Origin: Candidatus Saccharimonadota bacterium
GTDB taxonomy: Bacteria; Patescibacteriota; Saccharimonadia; Saccharimonadales; JACDBH01
Assembly: GCA_020428565.1 (NCBI GenBank)
Contig: JAGQMT010000031.1
Location: forward strand, 1-6,029
Length of the DNA: 6,029 nt
Reading direction: 5' to 3'
In this document: positions 4,152-6,029 of the stretch, piece after piece
Position numbering within the stretch: the first letter of the stretch is position 1
Layout of the letters: every line of letters starts with the position of its first letter
Position numbers and translations under genes: made by a program
Notes under the pieces: generated by a model
Told to the model about the DNA's origin: nothing
The model's database searches: none
The model's input: only the letters and a program-made list of their open reading frames with translations

Positions 4152-5957
4152 ATGTGTGGCATCATGGGGTATATTGGTCATCGTCCAGCCAAGCAAATTA
4201 TAAAAAACGGACTACAACAGTTAGAATATCGTGGATACGATTCTGCGGGCATAGCAGTCAACAATCAAAAGGTTCATACAACCAAATGCGTCGGTGACAC
4301 TAGCAATCTCAATATCGATTCATTGCCAGACACGGCAACCATAGGGATTGGTCACACCAGATGGGCAACTCATGGCAAACCAACCACTAGCAACGCTCAT
4401 CCGCACACTTATGGCAAAATAACCTTGGTACACAATGGCATCATCGAGAACTACGAAGACCTAAAAGCCAAATTCGCGATATCCAACCTCAAGAGCCAAA
4501 CCGACTCCGAAGTCCTTGCGGCCGTCATAGATAATTTTTATAAACAAACCAAGGATTTACTCACGGCCGTCAAACAAGCTATGAATATCGCCAATGGCAC
4601 CTTTGGTCTAGCCATCATGTCTGTCGCCGAACCAGACAACATCATTGTTGCCCGCAGAGGTAGCCCAATAGTCATCGGTGTCGATGAAAATCAATATTAC
4701 ATTGCCAGTGATGCCAGTGCAATTATAGACCACACCGACAAGGTAATCTATCTAGAGGATGATCAGATTGCCCAGATCAACAGGGAATCGCTGTCACTTT
4801 ATGACCTTAAGCTAACAGCCAAACAAACCGCCATCCAACAACTTTCTGCAGATGACTATCAGAACAATTTAGGTCAATTTGGTAGTTACCTAGAAAAAGA
4901 GATACATGAACAGCCCAAATCACTACACAACGTCATGCGGGGCAGGGTGTCACTCGAAACTATCCAGCTCGGCGGACCAAGGCTCGATGCCAATAATATT
5001 AAATCTATCAAACAAATACTCATCATCGGCTGCGGCACAGCATATTATGCTGGATATTATGCCAAATACGAACTAGAAAAAATCCTTGGCATCAGCGTTA
5101 GTGTCGAATATGCCAGCGAATTTCGCTACCGCTACGGTGCTTACGACCCAGATTCAACACTAGCTATTTTTATGAGTCAATCTGGTGAAACGGCCGATAC
5201 ACTAGCATCACTTCAAGAGGCCAAACGACGCGGCATCAAGACAATGGGTATCATCAATACCGTTGGCTCTACCATCGCCAGGGAAGTCACTCATGGTGGA
5301 ATATACCTCCATGCTGGCATGGAAGCATCTGTGGCGAGCACCAAAGCCTACAGCTCAATGGTTGCAGCCCTACTTATGCTCGGTGGACACATGTCCTACA
5401 AAAGTGGTGCTGACTCATCCATTACTAGGCGCATAGCCAGCGAACTCAAATCTCTACCAACCGAAATAGCCCATACACTCAATTTGCAACCTCAAATCAA
5501 AAAAATTGCAAGCAAATTGGCCAAAAAAAACAACTGGTTTTTCTTGGGACGAGACTCCCTGTATCCCGTAGCCCTAGAAGGCGCCCTTAAACTCACAGAA
5601 GTCACCTACATACACGCCCAGGGCCTACCGTCTGGAGAAATGAAACACGGCCCAATAGCCCTGATAGACAAGCAGCATGTATCAGTTGTTCTTATGCCAG
5701 AGGACGAATTACTTTATAGCAAAAGTCTCTCAACGCTTGAAGAAATCAAAGCTAGGAGTGGCATCATCCTCACGGTCGGCACTAGACCCAAAGAGTCAAT
5801 CAGCGATTACCATATAGAAGTAGCTCATAACGGCGAGTACACCGATGGGCTAATCTATAACACGGTATTACAGTTATTAACCTTATCCATTGCTGAATAT
5901 AAAGGAAGAAATATCGACCGTCCTCGTAATCTTGCCAAATCCGTCACCGTAGAATAG
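4152..5957 (+). CDS. glmS: Glutamine--fructose-6-phosphate aminotransferase (isomerising), 601 aa, complete
   Basis: GlmS converts fructose-6-phosphate and glutamine to glucosamine-6-phosphate, the first committed step to UDP-GlcNAc for peptidoglycan and surface sugars, in the cytosol. The class II glutaminase domain (about 2-230) has the nucleophile C2 in MCGIMGYIG, LEYRGYDSAGIAV (24-36), GHTRWATHG (67-75), HNGIIENY (94-101) and TDSE (117-120). Two SIS domains follow, with CGTAYYAG (294-301), SQSGETADT (342-350), EASVASTKAYSS (391-402), GRDSLYPVALEGALKLTEV (466-484), GLPSGEMKHGP (491-501) and the canonical end PRNLAKSVTVE. Length is normal and no key motif is missing. AAAGGA (4134-4139) inside the preceding gene could serve as ribosome site, 12 bases from the ATG. 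The 2-base gap to the AbrB-like gene implies coupling. No glmS ribozyme fits upstream. Confidence 0.97.
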   Translation: MCGIMGYIGHRPAKQIIKNGLQQLEYRGYDSAGIAVNNQKVHTTKCVGDTSNLNIDSLPDTATIGIGHTRWATHGKPTTSNAHPHTYGKITLVHNGIIENYEDLKAKFAISNLKSQTDSEVLAAVIDNFYKQTKDLLTAVKQAMNIANGTFGLAIMSVAEPDNIIVARRGSPIVIGVDENQYYIASDASAIIDHTDKVIYLEDDQIAQINRESLSLYDLKLTAKQTAIQQLSADDYQNNLGQFGSYLEKEIHEQPKSLHNVMRGRVSLETIQLGGPRLDANNIKSIKQILIIGCGTAYYAGYYAKYELEKILGISVSVEYASEFRYRYGAYDPDSTLAIFMSQSGETADTLASLQEAKRRGIKTMGIINTVGSTIAREVTHGGIYLHAGMEASVASTKAYSSMVAALLMLGGHMSYKSGADSSITRRIASELKSLPTEIAHTLNLQPQIKKIASKLAKKNNWFFLGRDSLYPVALEGALKLTEVTYIHAQGLPSGEMKHGPIALIDKQHVSVVLMPEDELLYSKSLSTLEEIKARSGIILTVGTRPKESISDYHIEVAHNGEYTDGLIYNTVLQLLTLSIAEYKGRNIDRPRNLAKSVTVE

Positions 5958-5985
5958 ACTCCAATCCAAACAGGAACATAAAGAC

Positions 5986-6013
5986 TTGCCATATCAAAAA
6001 AAACATATATTAT
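5986..6013 (+). promoter_or_regulatory. Candidate promoter for a gene beyond the right edge
   Basis: TTGCCA (5986-5991, 5/6 match to consensus) and TATTAT (6008-6013, 5/6) are 16 nt apart, 28 bases after the glmS stop. Transcription would start near 6020, so its gene is outside the window. No hairpin terminator for glmS is visible in the 72 bases after its stop. Confidence 0.45.
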
Positions 6014-6029
6014 AAGCATAGGGATATAA

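Overview
The window looks like a piece of a small-genome bacterial chromosome, most likely a Candidate Phyla Radiation / Patescibacteria member of the Saccharibacteria (TM7) type. This is an inference from protein style, not a database match: compact packing, several orphan genes, an adhesin-like C-terminus combining a beta-sandwich domain with fibronectin III, and a standalone FNR-type flavoprotein under a PadR regulator. TGA and TAG are both used as ordinary stops, so the UGA-glycine code of Gracilibacteria/SR1 is not in use. Base composition is moderately AT-rich, with no insertion sequence, CRISPR array, tRNA or rRNA visible.

Layout. (1) 2-691, + strand: the C-terminal 229 residues of a secreted or surface protein, followed by a hairpin at 716-746. 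(2) 835-1662, + strand: an unrecognised 275-residue cytosolic protein with its own TATAAT promoter. (3) 1672-2064, - strand: a small lipoprotein converging on the previous gene with only 9 bases between stop codons. (4) 2170-2640, - strand: an unrecognised soluble protein. (5) 2641-2742: a divergent control region with two copies of a 14-bp operator around AACGATATATCGTT. (6) 2743-3261 and 3251-3898, + strand: a PadR-family repressor overlapping an FAD/NAD(P)-binding reductase. (7) 3899-3972: an AT-rich run of five helically phased 10-11 bp units leading into an extended -10 promoter. (8) 3973-4149: a 58-residue AbrB/SpoVT-like DNA-binding protein. (9) 4152-5957: complete glmS. A good promoter-like sequence near the right edge (5986-6013) suggests another rightward unit beyond the window.

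How the parts may work together. The PadR gene and the reductase form one overlapping operon, and the paired operators sit across the PadR promoter, so an autoregulated redox or detoxification switch is the natural reading. The AbrB-like gene sits two bases in front of glmS, the entry enzyme for amino-sugar and peptidoglycan synthesis. Its promoter predicts a transcript starting at or next to its ATG and is preceded by the phased AT-rich repeats. This suggests, without proving, a self-regulated AbrB-glmS unit controlling cell-wall precursor supply. It is the most interesting system here. The rest is ordinary or orphan material.
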